From Candidatus Zymogenus saltonus (lineage in GTDB: Bacteria > Desulfobacterota > Zymogenia > Zymogenales > Zymogenaceae), in assembly GCA_016929395.1 (NCBI GenBank), contig JAFGIX010000032.1:1-64000 (forward strand): a DNA stretch of 64,000 nucleotides. Reading direction: 5' to 3'. The notes under the pieces were generated by a model that saw nothing but the letters and a program-made list of their open reading frames with translations, ran no database searches and was not told where the DNA came from. Of this stretch, positions 1 to 7,374 are shown one piece after another. Within the stretch, counting starts at the first letter, position 1; each line of letters begins with the position of its first letter. Position numbers and translations under genes: made by a program.

Positions 1-1
1 A

Positions 2-94
2 AAAGACCGGGATAAGATTGACGATTTGATTAAAAGGGTGAGAGACATAATAGAGAGAGGATTAGAAAAAAACTTATCTCTCGGGCAGTCCTGA
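2..94 (+). CDS. C-terminal end of a truncated small protein
   Basis: An open frame enters from the left edge and ends at a TGA at 92-94, giving about 30 residues rich in Lys, Arg, Asp and Ile. The segment KIDDLIK resembles the last residues, RVDDLIK, of the small protein at 6898-7110, so the two may belong to one short family. The start lies outside the window, and no function can be assigned. The next gene begins 77 bases later behind its own ribosome-binding site. Confidence 0.45.
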   Translation, partial: KDRDKIDDLIKRVRDIIERGLEKNLSLGQS

Positions 95-171
95 TCTATC
101 ATAACATGGGAAAGCGAGAGGTCTCATATTGAAAAAAGATCATTTATTAAGATAGAAAAGGAGGTGTTTAG

Positions 172-951
172 ATGGAAATAATTAATACATTTTTGATTGC
201 AGCGATAATCATCTTCTGCTACATGACGGGGCTCTTCGTTATTGCCCTGATTCGCAAAGATAACAGCATTGCCGATATCGCTTGGGGACTTGGATTCGTC
301 ATCGTCGCATGGGCAACGTTGTTGATTGTTGGCAGTTTGTATCCGCGGCAGATTCTGGCCTGTAGCCTCATTTTGATCTGGGGTAGTCGGCTCTCGATAA
401 GGATTTTTCTTAGAAATCGTGGGAGGCCGGAAGACCCCCGTTATCGAAAATGGAGGGAAGAGTGGGGCCGCTTCTTCATCTTGAGAAGCTACCTTCAGGT
501 CTTCATTTTTCAGGGGATGATCCTCCTTGTTAACATCAGCCCGGTTCTAATCATCAACACCACAAGCGATAGTAATCTGGTTTTCCTCGACGTCCTGGGG
601 CTTTTGGTGTGGTTGACCGGATTTTTCTTCGAATCGATGGGCGATTATCAGCTTGACACCTTCTTAAAAGATCCCAAGAACCGGGGAACTATCATGGACA
701 GGGGACTATGGCACTATACCAGACACCCTAACTACTTCGGGGAGATCACGATGTGGTGGGGGATATTTATCATCGCACTCTCTGTCCCCTATGGGTGGAT
801 CGGATTTATCGGCCCACTTACCATCACGCTTATGATCGTTTTGGTCTCGGGGATCCCCATGACTGAGCGACTGATGGCAAAGACCCCCGGCTTCGAAGAA
901 TACAGACGAAGGACGAGCGTATTGATTCCGTGGTTTCCTAATAAAATGTAA
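172..951 (+). CDS. DUF1295 / steroid 5-alpha-reductase-like membrane protein
   Basis: 259-residue integral membrane protein. Several hydrophobic segments alternate with short basic loops. The C-terminal third has the family signature around residues 178-191 (GLWHYTRHPNYFGE), followed by an amphipathic segment ending in EEYRRRTS. This layout is typical of DUF1295 proteins, which are related to steroid 5-alpha-reductases and isoprenylcysteine methyltransferases; the substrate of bacterial members is generally unknown. The start is supported by GGAGG about 7 bases upstream of ATG 172. It lies in the AT-rich left end that may be part of an integrated element (see 4282-4331). Often such genes neighbour photolyases and other light or lipid-damage genes, as here. 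Confidence 0.85.
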   Translation: MEIINTFLIAAIIIFCYMTGLFVIALIRKDNSIADIAWGLGFVIVAWATLLIVGSLYPRQILACSLILIWGSRLSIRIFLRNRGRPEDPRYRKWREEWGRFFILRSYLQVFIFQGMILLVNISPVLIINTTSDSNLVFLDVLGLLVWLTGFFFESMGDYQLDTFLKDPKNRGTIMDRGLWHYTRHPNYFGEITMWWGIFIIALSVPYGWIGFIGPLTITLMIVLVSGIPMTERLMAKTPGFEEYRRRTSVLIPWFPNKM

Positions 952-1086
952 AGAAGTTCGTGAGGTAGGGTAGTATGGAATGTGAATTACTCTAGGTTAC
1001 AATGGTATAGTACCGGTTTTTTTCTTGCAATAGCTTAGAATACATGTTATAAGTATAAAGAAGGATAGTGGAATTGAGGTGACACT

Positions 1087-1494
1087 ATGAGCATTATATT
1101 TTACCTTAAACTCTACGCGTTAACGGTACCAGTATTTTTTGCAATTGATATGTTGTGGCTCGGTGTTGTAGCCAAGGGTTTTTACCGTAGAAAGCTGGGT
1201 TTTATTTTAAGTCCCAACATCAACTGGACGGCGGCCATTACATTTTACTTAGTATTTATAGCGGGCATTCTCATCTTTGCCGTTCGACCGGCAGTAAACA
1301 GCAATTCGTGGGTGCAGGCTGTAGTTTTTGGCGCGCTATTTGGATTTTTTACTTATGCAACCTATGATTTAACGAATCTGGCCACAATCAAAAATTGGCC
1401 ATTGATTATTGTGGTAGTTGATATACTCTGGGGTATGTGTCTTTGCACACTTACCGCACTCTTGAGTTTCACTATTTCAAGATGGCTTGTCTAA
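1087..1494 (+). CDS. DUF2177 family small membrane protein
   Basis: 135 residues with about four hydrophobic helices. The N-terminal stretch contains the family-like segment FFAIDMLWLGVVAKGFYRR near residues 18-36, and a YDLTNLATIKNW segment follows the third helix (about residues 94-105). These features match DUF2177, an inner-membrane family of unknown function often found with DUF1295 and photolyase or cyclopropane-fatty-acid-type genes. A GAGGTGA ribosome-binding site precedes ATG 1087. Base composition is more AT-rich than the central part of the window. Confidence 0.8.
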   Translation: MSIIFYLKLYALTVPVFFAIDMLWLGVVAKGFYRRKLGFILSPNINWTAAITFYLVFIAGILIFAVRPAVNSNSWVQAVVFGALFGFFTYATYDLTNLATIKNWPLIIVVVDILWGMCLCTLTALLSFTISRWLV

Positions 1495-1810
1495 TCACAG
1501 AAGATAGTAAGACTCCTTCAGAATGAGAGTTCCTGTTAGCTTCCCATGAGTTCTTATTGCTCTAATTCTCCACTAAATTTTACAGTATAAATCATCTCCG
1601 AGTTTCTAATTACAGTTATTGGAATATTCTATTAAAGCTATATCCTTAAGGAAAAACCAAAATGTAGAGTTAAGCGTAACTCTTTTGCTCCGGATGGTCA
1701 TTTGCATGATAAGGAGTGGATAGTGTAAATTCTTTAAAGGAACGTCAAAAGACGTAAGGGATTACAGACCATCTTATAGGAGGTCAAACCGTCAACACAA
1801 ATCATGACTG
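1495..1810. other. Intergenic, AT-rich
   Basis: 316 bases between the DUF2177 gene and the photolyase. I see no RNA gene or clear promoter. AGGAGG occurs at about 1779-1784, too far from the photolyase ATG at 1811 to be its own site; a 15-codon frame from ATG 1804 overlaps the photolyase start and could be a leader peptide, but nothing else supports it. Confidence 0.4.
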
Positions 1811-3160
1811 ATGCATATGAATCAGCAGAGGATAAGAAAGCTCAACAATAAATCGCAACGAGTCGGGAGCATACTCTACTGGATGTCGAGAGATATGCGG
1901 ACTGAAGACAACTGGGCCATCCTCTTTGCCCAGAAGCTCGCTCAGATAAGCAAAGAACCACTGATGGTGCTTTTTTGTCTCGCCTCAAACTTTCTCGGTG
2001 CCAAGAAAAGACAGTATTCCTTCATGATCGAGGGGCTCAAAAAGGTAGAAAAAAGGCTTCACAAAAAAAACATTCCCTTCTTTGTTAAGGTAGGTGAACC
2101 CAAAACCATAATCTACGATTTCGTTCGGCAGCATAAAATCGGCGCCGTTATCTGCGATTTCGATCCGCTCCGAATAAAGAGGAAGTGGAAAGATGAAGTG
2201 GCATCTTCGATCGATGTCCCGAACTTTGAGGTCGATGCCCATAATATAGTCCCCTGCTTTGTGGCATCCCCTAAAAAGGAGTACGGCGCCTATACGATTC
2301 GTCCTAAGATAAGCAGGCTTCTGGGAGAATTCTTGGACTCGCCGGAGAGACTACAACCACAGAGAGATTTTAATCTCCATAATGTTGCAAATGACTGGCA
2401 AGAGATCGAAAAAATCCTCGGGATAAAGGACGCCGATCACAATTTCGGCTTCTTCGTTCCGGGAGAGGATGAAGCCGGAAATGTTCTCAAAGAATTTATA
2501 GAACAGAAGCTCGATCGGTATGCCGAGGCGAGAAACGACCCCACCCGAGATGCTGCTTCAAACCTTTCGCCCTATCTCCACTTAGGACATATTTCTCCCC
2601 TCAGGGTGGTCTTAAAGGTTATGGAGAGCCCGATAGCAAAAACCGCCAAAGAGGCTTTTTTAGAGGAGCTGATCGTCCGGAGAGAGCTTTCTGATAATTA
2701 CTGTTTTTACGAAAAAAACTACGATTCTTTTGAGGGGTTCCCCGACTGGGCAAAAAGGACCCTCAACGATCACAGAAATGACCCCCGGCCGTATCTCTAC
2801 ACCGTCCGTCAGTTTGAGAGTGCCGAGACCCACGACAAGCTCTGGAACGCCGCCCAGATGGAGATGGTAAAATGTGGTAAGATGGCCGGATATTTGAGGA
2901 TGTACTGGGCGAAAAAGATCCTCGAATGGACAAGGCATCCCGAGGAGGCCCAGGAGTTTGCCATCTATCTAAACGACGCCTATGAACTGGACGGCAGAGA
3001 CCCTAACGGATACACCGGCATCGCGTGGTCTATTGGTGGTGTACATGACCGGGCATGGGGCGAGCGGCCTATTTTCGGAAAGGTAAGGTACATGAGCGAG
3101 CGGGGAGCTCGGTCGAAATTCGACGTTGAGGAATACATTAGAAAAATCAATGCCCTATGA
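1811..3160 (+). CDS. phr: Class II CPD deoxyribodipyrimidine photolyase
   Basis: 449 residues, close to the usual class II photolyase length. It begins with the family's N-terminal alpha/beta domain (SILYWMSRDMRTEDNWAI, about residues 20-37) and has the FAD-binding helical domain from about residue 230. The segments YLRMYWAKKILEWT and the C-terminal DPNGYTGIAWSIGGVHDRAW are characteristic of class II enzymes. It would bind FAD and repair cyclobutane pyrimidine dimers using light. The start is not well fixed: ATG 1811 and ATG 1817 are both possible and neither has a close ribosome-binding site. The 3' end overlaps the convergent tspO gene by 6 bases. A photolyase in an otherwise anaerobic-looking genome suggests exposure at a surface, or cargo carried by the element at this end. 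Confidence 0.93.
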   Translation: MHMNQQRIRKLNNKSQRVGSILYWMSRDMRTEDNWAILFAQKLAQISKEPLMVLFCLASNFLGAKKRQYSFMIEGLKKVEKRLHKKNIPFFVKVGEPKTIIYDFVRQHKIGAVICDFDPLRIKRKWKDEVASSIDVPNFEVDAHNIVPCFVASPKKEYGAYTIRPKISRLLGEFLDSPERLQPQRDFNLHNVANDWQEIEKILGIKDADHNFGFFVPGEDEAGNVLKEFIEQKLDRYAEARNDPTRDAASNLSPYLHLGHISPLRVVLKVMESPIAKTAKEAFLEELIVRRELSDNYCFYEKNYDSFEGFPDWAKRTLNDHRNDPRPYLYTVRQFESAETHDKLWNAAQMEMVKCGKMAGYLRMYWAKKILEWTRHPEEAQEFAIYLNDAYELDGRDPNGYTGIAWSIGGVHDRAWGERPIFGKVRYMSERGARSKFDVEEYIRKINAL

Positions 3161-3634
3161 GTTAAGGATAAAAATGGAAATATTGAGCAGGGCGGCGAAA
3201 CTGACCCACGCTATGTAGGGAATCAATAAGTATCCTGCCAATCTTGAAATCGGGAAAAACCTAATAATAGTCACCAGTATGGCAATCCACAATAAGATTA
3301 TTTCAATAAATGCGGCCAGGGGCGCTTTGAGACCAAAGAATATCAACGTCCACAGGACGTTTAGGACAAGTTGAACGGCGAAAACCCACACCGCCAACTT
3401 TACCTCCCGCTTTTTAAACCCTTCTCGTATTACTAAAAAAAGCGAGATCCCCATAAGAAAAAAGAGAGCGATCCAGACCGGTGAAAATATCCAGTCGGGA
3501 GGGTTAAACGATGGTTTTGTGAGCGAAGCATACCACGTGGGGACGCTGGGAGCGGTAAAGAGCGAACCGATAATTCCACAGCCCTCGCACAAGATTACGG
3601 CGCCCAATAGCCTAACAATATCTTTACTTTTCAT
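3155..3634 (-). CDS. tspO: TspO/MBR family protein (tryptophan-rich sensory protein)
   Basis: About 159 residues from the ATG at 3634; a longer frame from 3712 exists, but the family starts near MKSKDIVRLLG. Five hydrophobic helices are visible. The conserved loop after helix 1 (WYASLTKPSFNPPDWIFSPVW) is diagnostic of TspO, which binds porphyrins and related hydrophobic ligands in the membrane. Helix 4 carries NVLWTLIFFGL as in other members. It is convergent with and slightly overlaps the photolyase gene. The two genes are commonly neighbours in bacteria, consistent with a light or tetrapyrrole stress role; that role is inferred here. Confidence 0.9.
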   Translation of the reverse strand: MKSKDIVRLLGAVILCEGCGIIGSLFTAPSVPTWYASLTKPSFNPPDWIFSPVWIALFFLMGISLFLVIREGFKKREVKLAVWVFAVQLVLNVLWTLIFFGLKAPLAAFIEIILLWIAILVTIIRFFPISRLAGYLLIPYIAWVSFAALLNISIFILNS

Positions 3635-3994
3635 ACATTGACCTAAAAGAAAGTTTTTACCTTGTATTGAATAAAAAGATTTTCTTCGACGTATTGTATA
3701 TTTTATATCCATTTGAGTAAATAAGCAAAGGTAATCCCGAATTAATTGCCGATGGCATAGTCGTCTGCATGTTGGGTAAATTCACCATTACAATCTGTAA
3801 TGTACCAATCATGTTAAATAAAAAGATTATCGGTTTATATGATAAAATTATGTGTTCCAGAAATGTAACTCAGATTTTCACTATTTACCCAATGACTTTG
3901 TTCTCGAAAATAAACAATGCTCTTTCATTTATAATAATTATATTCCATGTTATTTATTGTGTGTGACCACACAGTGACCAAAACACTTCAAAAC

Positions 3995-4034
3995 AAACCG
4001 AAATAGATCGAAATAAACCGAAACAGATCAAAAC
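3995..4034 (+). repeat. 20-bp direct repeat, two copies
   Basis: Two adjacent 20-base units (3995-4014 and 4015-4034), each starting AAACCGAAA and differing at three positions. Their position about 250 bases from a tRNA-derived core fits integrase arm-binding sites. That role is inferred. Confidence 0.6.
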
Positions 4035-4055
4035 GTTTTTCTCAATAAAAATAGA

Positions 4056-4100
4056 GGGTTAGCCTATTTTCAACGTTATTTCAATAACTTAGGCTAACCC
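4056..4100. repeat. 11-bp inverted repeat, possible terminator or recombinase site
   Basis: GGGTTAGCCTA at 4056-4066 is matched exactly by its reverse complement at 4090-4100, with a 23-base AT-rich loop. A T run follows about 30 bases later. It may be a bidirectional hairpin at the edge of the integrated element. Confidence 0.5.
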
Positions 4101-4281
4101 CCTGTACATGACTGGCAGTCATAAGGTCGTTTTTTTGGTGTCATTTTTGTGTCACTTTTTTTGAAAAAAATGGGTATTTTTTGGTATTTTTAGGTATATT
4201 TTAGGATAGTCAAAATTTACTTAACTATTTGATATTATTGAAAAAACCTAATAATTACCCAGCTCTACCATACCTAATACA

Positions 4282-4331
4282 ACGGACTACGAATCCGTAG
4301 GCCGCAGGTTCGAATCCTGCCGGGCGCGCCA
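4282..4331 (+). pseudogene. 3' half of tRNA-Arg(ACG); candidate attachment-site core
   Basis: From the anticodon stem onward this is a normal tRNA: ACGGA/TCCGT stem (4282-4286 and 4294-4298), loop CTACGAA with anticodon ACG, T-arm GCAGG/CCTGC around TTCGAAT (4304-4320), acceptor strand CGGGCGC (4321-4327), discriminator G and encoded CCA (4329-4331). The 5' half is missing: no GCGCCCG acceptor strand or D-arm lies upstream. A tRNA 3' half of this length is the usual duplicated core left when an element integrates into a tRNA gene, so the intact gene should lie to the left of the window. A terminator follows immediately. Confidence 0.75.
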
Positions 4332-4702
4332 TATATTGTCAATATTTCAAGGAGTTGGGAGAAGTTTCAGCTCCTTTTTTTTGGGGAGAAGCAAGTATTG
4401 CAAAGACAGATCAAAAAAGCGGACTTTGAGCTTCAGCTTTTTTTGTAGAATCAAATCGATCGGGTCCCATGCTGTTACGCAATTACCCTATGCCGGTTTT
4501 TCAAATATGGGGTAAATCTTCAGGCTGTAAATAGACAAAAAAGTCTAATTTCTTCGCTATAGTGGTTTAGCATAATTAAAATTGAGATAATGTAATATTT
4601 GAAGACTATGGTTACACATATGAAAAAAGAAAAGGAAAAGAGGTATTGAAATTTGTCATATTCTAAAATACAATACAAAATATAGCGGATTTTGATATTG
4701 CG
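4332..4702. other. Intergenic region after the tRNA fragment
   Basis: Apart from the terminator at 4351-4382, this AT-rich 371-base stretch holds only a short inverted repeat, TAGAC/GTCTA around six bases at 4532-4547. That could be an operator for the V4R gene downstream, but nothing else supports it. Confidence 0.35.
4351..4382 (+). terminator. Rho-independent terminator after the tRNA-Arg fragment
   Basis: GGAGTT (4351-4356) can pair with AGCTCC (4369-4374), one G-U pair included, and is followed by eight T residues. It was probably the original terminator of the tRNA gene. Confidence 0.55.
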
Positions 4703-5287
4703 GTGAAAAAAATGGGTGAAAAAACTGTTTCGAATGTGGTTATTCGTATTCTTTTGGATGCGACCGAAGACATTCTGGGAGTCAACGGCGTAAAGGCTTT
4801 GTTGAATTACGCGAATATGGCTTCGCTGATTGAGAACAAGCCGGATTACTCTATGGAGAAAAACTTTACAGATGATGAATATGCCGTATTGTCATCAAAT
4901 TACTATAAGGTACTTGGTACTTCCGGGGCGAAGGCGGTGTTCAGGATAGTCGGGACGTCAATTGTAAAACAGGTACAGGGAACCGGCATGCTGGAATCCT
5001 TCAACGATCTTGAAAAAGAGGAAAAGCTTTTTAAGGCCATAGAGTTGTATTGTTTGGCGTCGGGTAGGGGAAAGGTAAAAAAGGAGGGGGAAAAGATTAT
5101 CTTCGACAATCCCGATTGTACGGCCTGCAAAAATATTAAAGACGATGCCCCGTTTTGCACCGTTTACAACGGAATGCTCGATGCATTTATCAAATGGGCG
5201 GGAGTGGAGGGTCTAAAGTCGGTGGAGATCAAATGCATGGCCATGGGTGATGACACCTGCTGCTGGGAGATCGTGCCCGTGGATTGA
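4703..5287 (+). CDS. V4R-domain protein (divergent paralog)
   Basis: 194 residues from GTG 4703; ATG 4712 would give 191, and neither has a good ribosome-binding site. The N-terminal half is helical. The C-terminal half (about residues 125-192) has the V4R layout: CTACK, PFC, then CMAMGDDTCCWEIV at the end. V4R domains are small-ligand-binding modules related to the 4-vinyl-reductase domain of bacteriochlorophyll synthesis and often coordinate metal through cysteines. It shares the start LLDATEDILGVNGVKALLNYAN with the four proteins at 33.5-40.7 kb (ILGENG.KALLNHA), so it is a distant fifth paralog, alone here. The ligand is unknown. It converges with the WD40-like gene. Confidence 0.75.
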   Translation: MKKMGEKTVSNVVIRILLDATEDILGVNGVKALLNYANMASLIENKPDYSMEKNFTDDEYAVLSSNYYKVLGTSGAKAVFRIVGTSIVKQVQGTGMLESFNDLEKEEKLFKAIELYCLASGRGKVKKEGEKIIFDNPDCTACKNIKDDAPFCTVYNGMLDAFIKWAGVEGLKSVEIKCMAMGDDTCCWEIVPVD

Positions 5288-5416
5288 ATCGCCTGCGCCC
5301 GATATTTGTTATCGATGCGGCCCTAGAATTGCCGGACGTAGATTTTCATGCCCTACAAAAACCGGACGATCAGTAAACCCCTGTATATTGTCTGCAAAAA
5401 AACGACTCGCAGCTTT

Positions 5417-6610
5417 CTACTTCCCCCAGAACCTGATGGTTTTATCGCCGGAAGACGAGATCAGAAAGGCGCCGTCTCCGCCGAAGACGAGGGAGTAGAC
5501 ATTCGAGGTGCCAGCATGCCTCAGGTCTTTGATAAGCGCGGCATTGGATGATCCCATATCCGTCGAGATTATTCTGACGTGTCCGTCGTAAGACGAGACC
5601 GCGACGGCGTCCCCGCTCGGAGAGAAGCGCACGTTGTGGAGGTTATTTTGAAAATCCTTGTAGGTGCTTATATGGGATGGGTTTTCTGCGTCGATCAAGA
5701 TAAGATATTGTCCGCCGACGGCGACCTTACGTCCGTCTAGGGAGATGTCGACCGGTCTGGAAAAGGTCGGCGCAGGAATAGACCAGACCGCCCCGCCTTT
5801 GTGCAGGTCTATCAGCTCGACAAGATCGGACGGGTAGAACGTGACCGCCATGTATCGATTGTCGCGGCTCAGGGCAAAGCCGTTCACACGGTTCTTGAAT
5901 TTGATCGTCTCTATCCTCTTAAGGGAGTTGGGATCGACCCGTTTGAAGAGCGTGAGAACCGACGTCTGGGTGCTTATGTCTGACAAAACGCAAATGAGAA
6001 TACGCCCGTCCGGAGACCAGCGCATATGCCACACGGGAGAGCCGTCCAGATGGGTGACCAGGTCTCCCGTAAGTCCGCTGAAGAGGTTGAGCCCGACTTC
6101 GTTTCCGACGAGGAAGGTCGGCCCGCCGCCTGTTTCGGGCCATAGGACGACCTCTCCCCTGTCAAAACTGCCGTACTCGAATCCCGGGACTTTAAAGTTG
6201 CCGATAAGCTTTTTCGTGTTTGCAAGATAAACCCGGACCGTGGCTTCCATTTCGCTCATCGCGAGGAGGTACCGCCCGTCTCCGGTGAGGTCGGCTGTTG
6301 AGAGATGGCTCTGTCCCACATTGATTTTCGCCGTTTCCCTCCATCCCTTGTAGCGCTGTGGATCGGCCGATGGCAATGGCTCCGAGAGAAAATCGGCGTC
6401 TGTGTCAAGAATGATGGGTCGATCAATCTTTGATATAGCGGGCTTCGTCTCCAACGGCTCCTTTTTCTGATAAGAGGAGTCATCCACCATCTGTTTTGCT
6501 ATTTTCAATTCGATGGTTTTGTTAAATTCGCTTGCTTTCTTGCCGCTCTCCCCAAAGATGGAAATTGGCAAAAAGAGAAGCACGGCCGAAATCGCAATTA
6601 TTTTTTTCAT
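5417..6610 (-). CDS. Exported WD40-like beta-propeller protein
   Basis: 397 residues. A signal peptide (MKKIIAISAVLLFLPISIFG) is followed by a polar linker (about 21-95) and a beta-propeller of repeated blades. Clear WD40-like repeats include HMRWSPDGRILICVLSD, FALSRDNRYMAVTFY, DISLDGRKVAVGG, VRFSPSGDAVAVSSYDGHVRI and the last blade, FGGDGAFLISSSGDKTIRFW. Such propellers are protein-protein scaffolds; no catalytic residues are evident. The start has GGGAGG 7 bases upstream. It is monocistronic and convergent with the upstream V4R gene. The partner is unknown. Confidence 0.8.
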   Translation of the reverse strand: MKKIIAISAVLLFLPISIFGESGKKASEFNKTIELKIAKQMVDDSSYQKKEPLETKPAISKIDRPIILDTDADFLSEPLPSADPQRYKGWRETAKINVGQSHLSTADLTGDGRYLLAMSEMEATVRVYLANTKKLIGNFKVPGFEYGSFDRGEVVLWPETGGGPTFLVGNEVGLNLFSGLTGDLVTHLDGSPVWHMRWSPDGRILICVLSDISTQTSVLTLFKRVDPNSLKRIETIKFKNRVNGFALSRDNRYMAVTFYPSDLVELIDLHKGGAVWSIPAPTFSRPVDISLDGRKVAVGGQYLILIDAENPSHISTYKDFQNNLHNVRFSPSGDAVAVSSYDGHVRIISTDMGSSNAALIKDLRHAGTSNVYSLVFGGDGAFLISSSGDKTIRFWGK

Positions 6611-6897
6611 GGCTTTCCTCCCAGGGTTTGTAAATTAGCACAGTGATTTTTTTTGTCAAGTTTTCTTTTATAAAGCTTTTATGATTCAAAAATCAAAAAC
6701 CTCCAATAAACGAGTTTTGTCTTTCTCGAAACCATTTACCTCCGTTTTTCTATTATGAAATGAGAGTCTGTCTGATACCAAGTTTCTATTGTGATAAACA
6801 GCATTTAATGTTAATCTAAAATCAAGTGAATTGATGTGCAAATCAGACACATAAACTGTTACGTGTAATATTAGTCAATTATATATGGAGTAGTAAA

Positions 6898-7110
6898 ATG
6901 GGAGATTGTGAATTATTAAAGGATTGCATGTTTTTTAATAATAGATTGAAGAATATGCCCGTTTTTTCAGAAAAGCTAAAGGAAGAGTTTTGCAAAGGCG
7001 ACTATTCGAGATGTGCGAGGTATCTTGTCGCTAATGCTCGTGGGAGGGATAAGGTTCCGGATAATTTGTTCCCGAATCAATCCGAGAGGGTCGACGATTT
7101 GATAAAATGA
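6898..7110 (+). CDS. Small cysteine-containing hypothetical protein
   Basis: 70 residues with a GGAG site before ATG 6898. It starts MGDCELLKDCMFFNN and has four Cys in all (CELLKDC, then FCKGDYSRCARYL), enough for a small metal-binding fold. It ends VDDLIK, like the peptide cut by the left edge of the window. Short proteins of this kind occur widely in deltaproteobacterial genomes, but I do not know a function. It is isolated, in AT-rich surroundings. Confidence 0.6.
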   Translation: MGDCELLKDCMFFNNRLKNMPVFSEKLKEEFCKGDYSRCARYLVANARGRDKVPDNLFPNQSERVDDLIK

Positions 7111-7374
7111 TAAAGCAACATAGTTAAGCCGAATTGATGGAAATACTTCTCAAGCGAATAGTCTCAATGGAAACAGCACGTGTTCATTCAGCAATAATTC
7201 AAGTTTAAGTCAAATAGCTTACGTTAAACAGCTTGGTGATTTCAGGCCGACCTTGGGTAATTGCCTATTTTTTAATAAAATTAACCTGTTGCTTTAAGAG
7301 GAATGAACGACATTTCTACGCTCGGCACCTTTGATTTTTTACCACGGGCTCCAGCCCCGTTGATCGGTGTTCGG

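Larger units (their letters stand above)
3635..4281. other. AT-rich arm of a probable attachment site, no gene
   Basis: About 650 AT-rich bases with no convincing gene; a 65-codon frame at 3769-3966 lacks a ribosome-binding site and resembles nothing I know. It contains a 20-bp direct repeat (3995-4034), an inverted repeat (4056-4100), the small palindrome TGACTGGCAGTCA near 4109, and long T runs, all immediately before the tRNA-Arg fragment. This combination is typical of the arm region beside an integrase core site, although no integrase gene is present. Confidence 0.45.

Noticed and set aside
3769-3966. 65-codon open frame between tspO and the tRNA fragment
   Set aside because: AT-rich, no ribosome-binding site, no recognisable pattern, in a region with recombination-site repeats.
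4261-4331. Functional tRNA-Arg(ACG)
   Set aside because: No 5' acceptor strand or D-arm upstream; only the 3' half is present.
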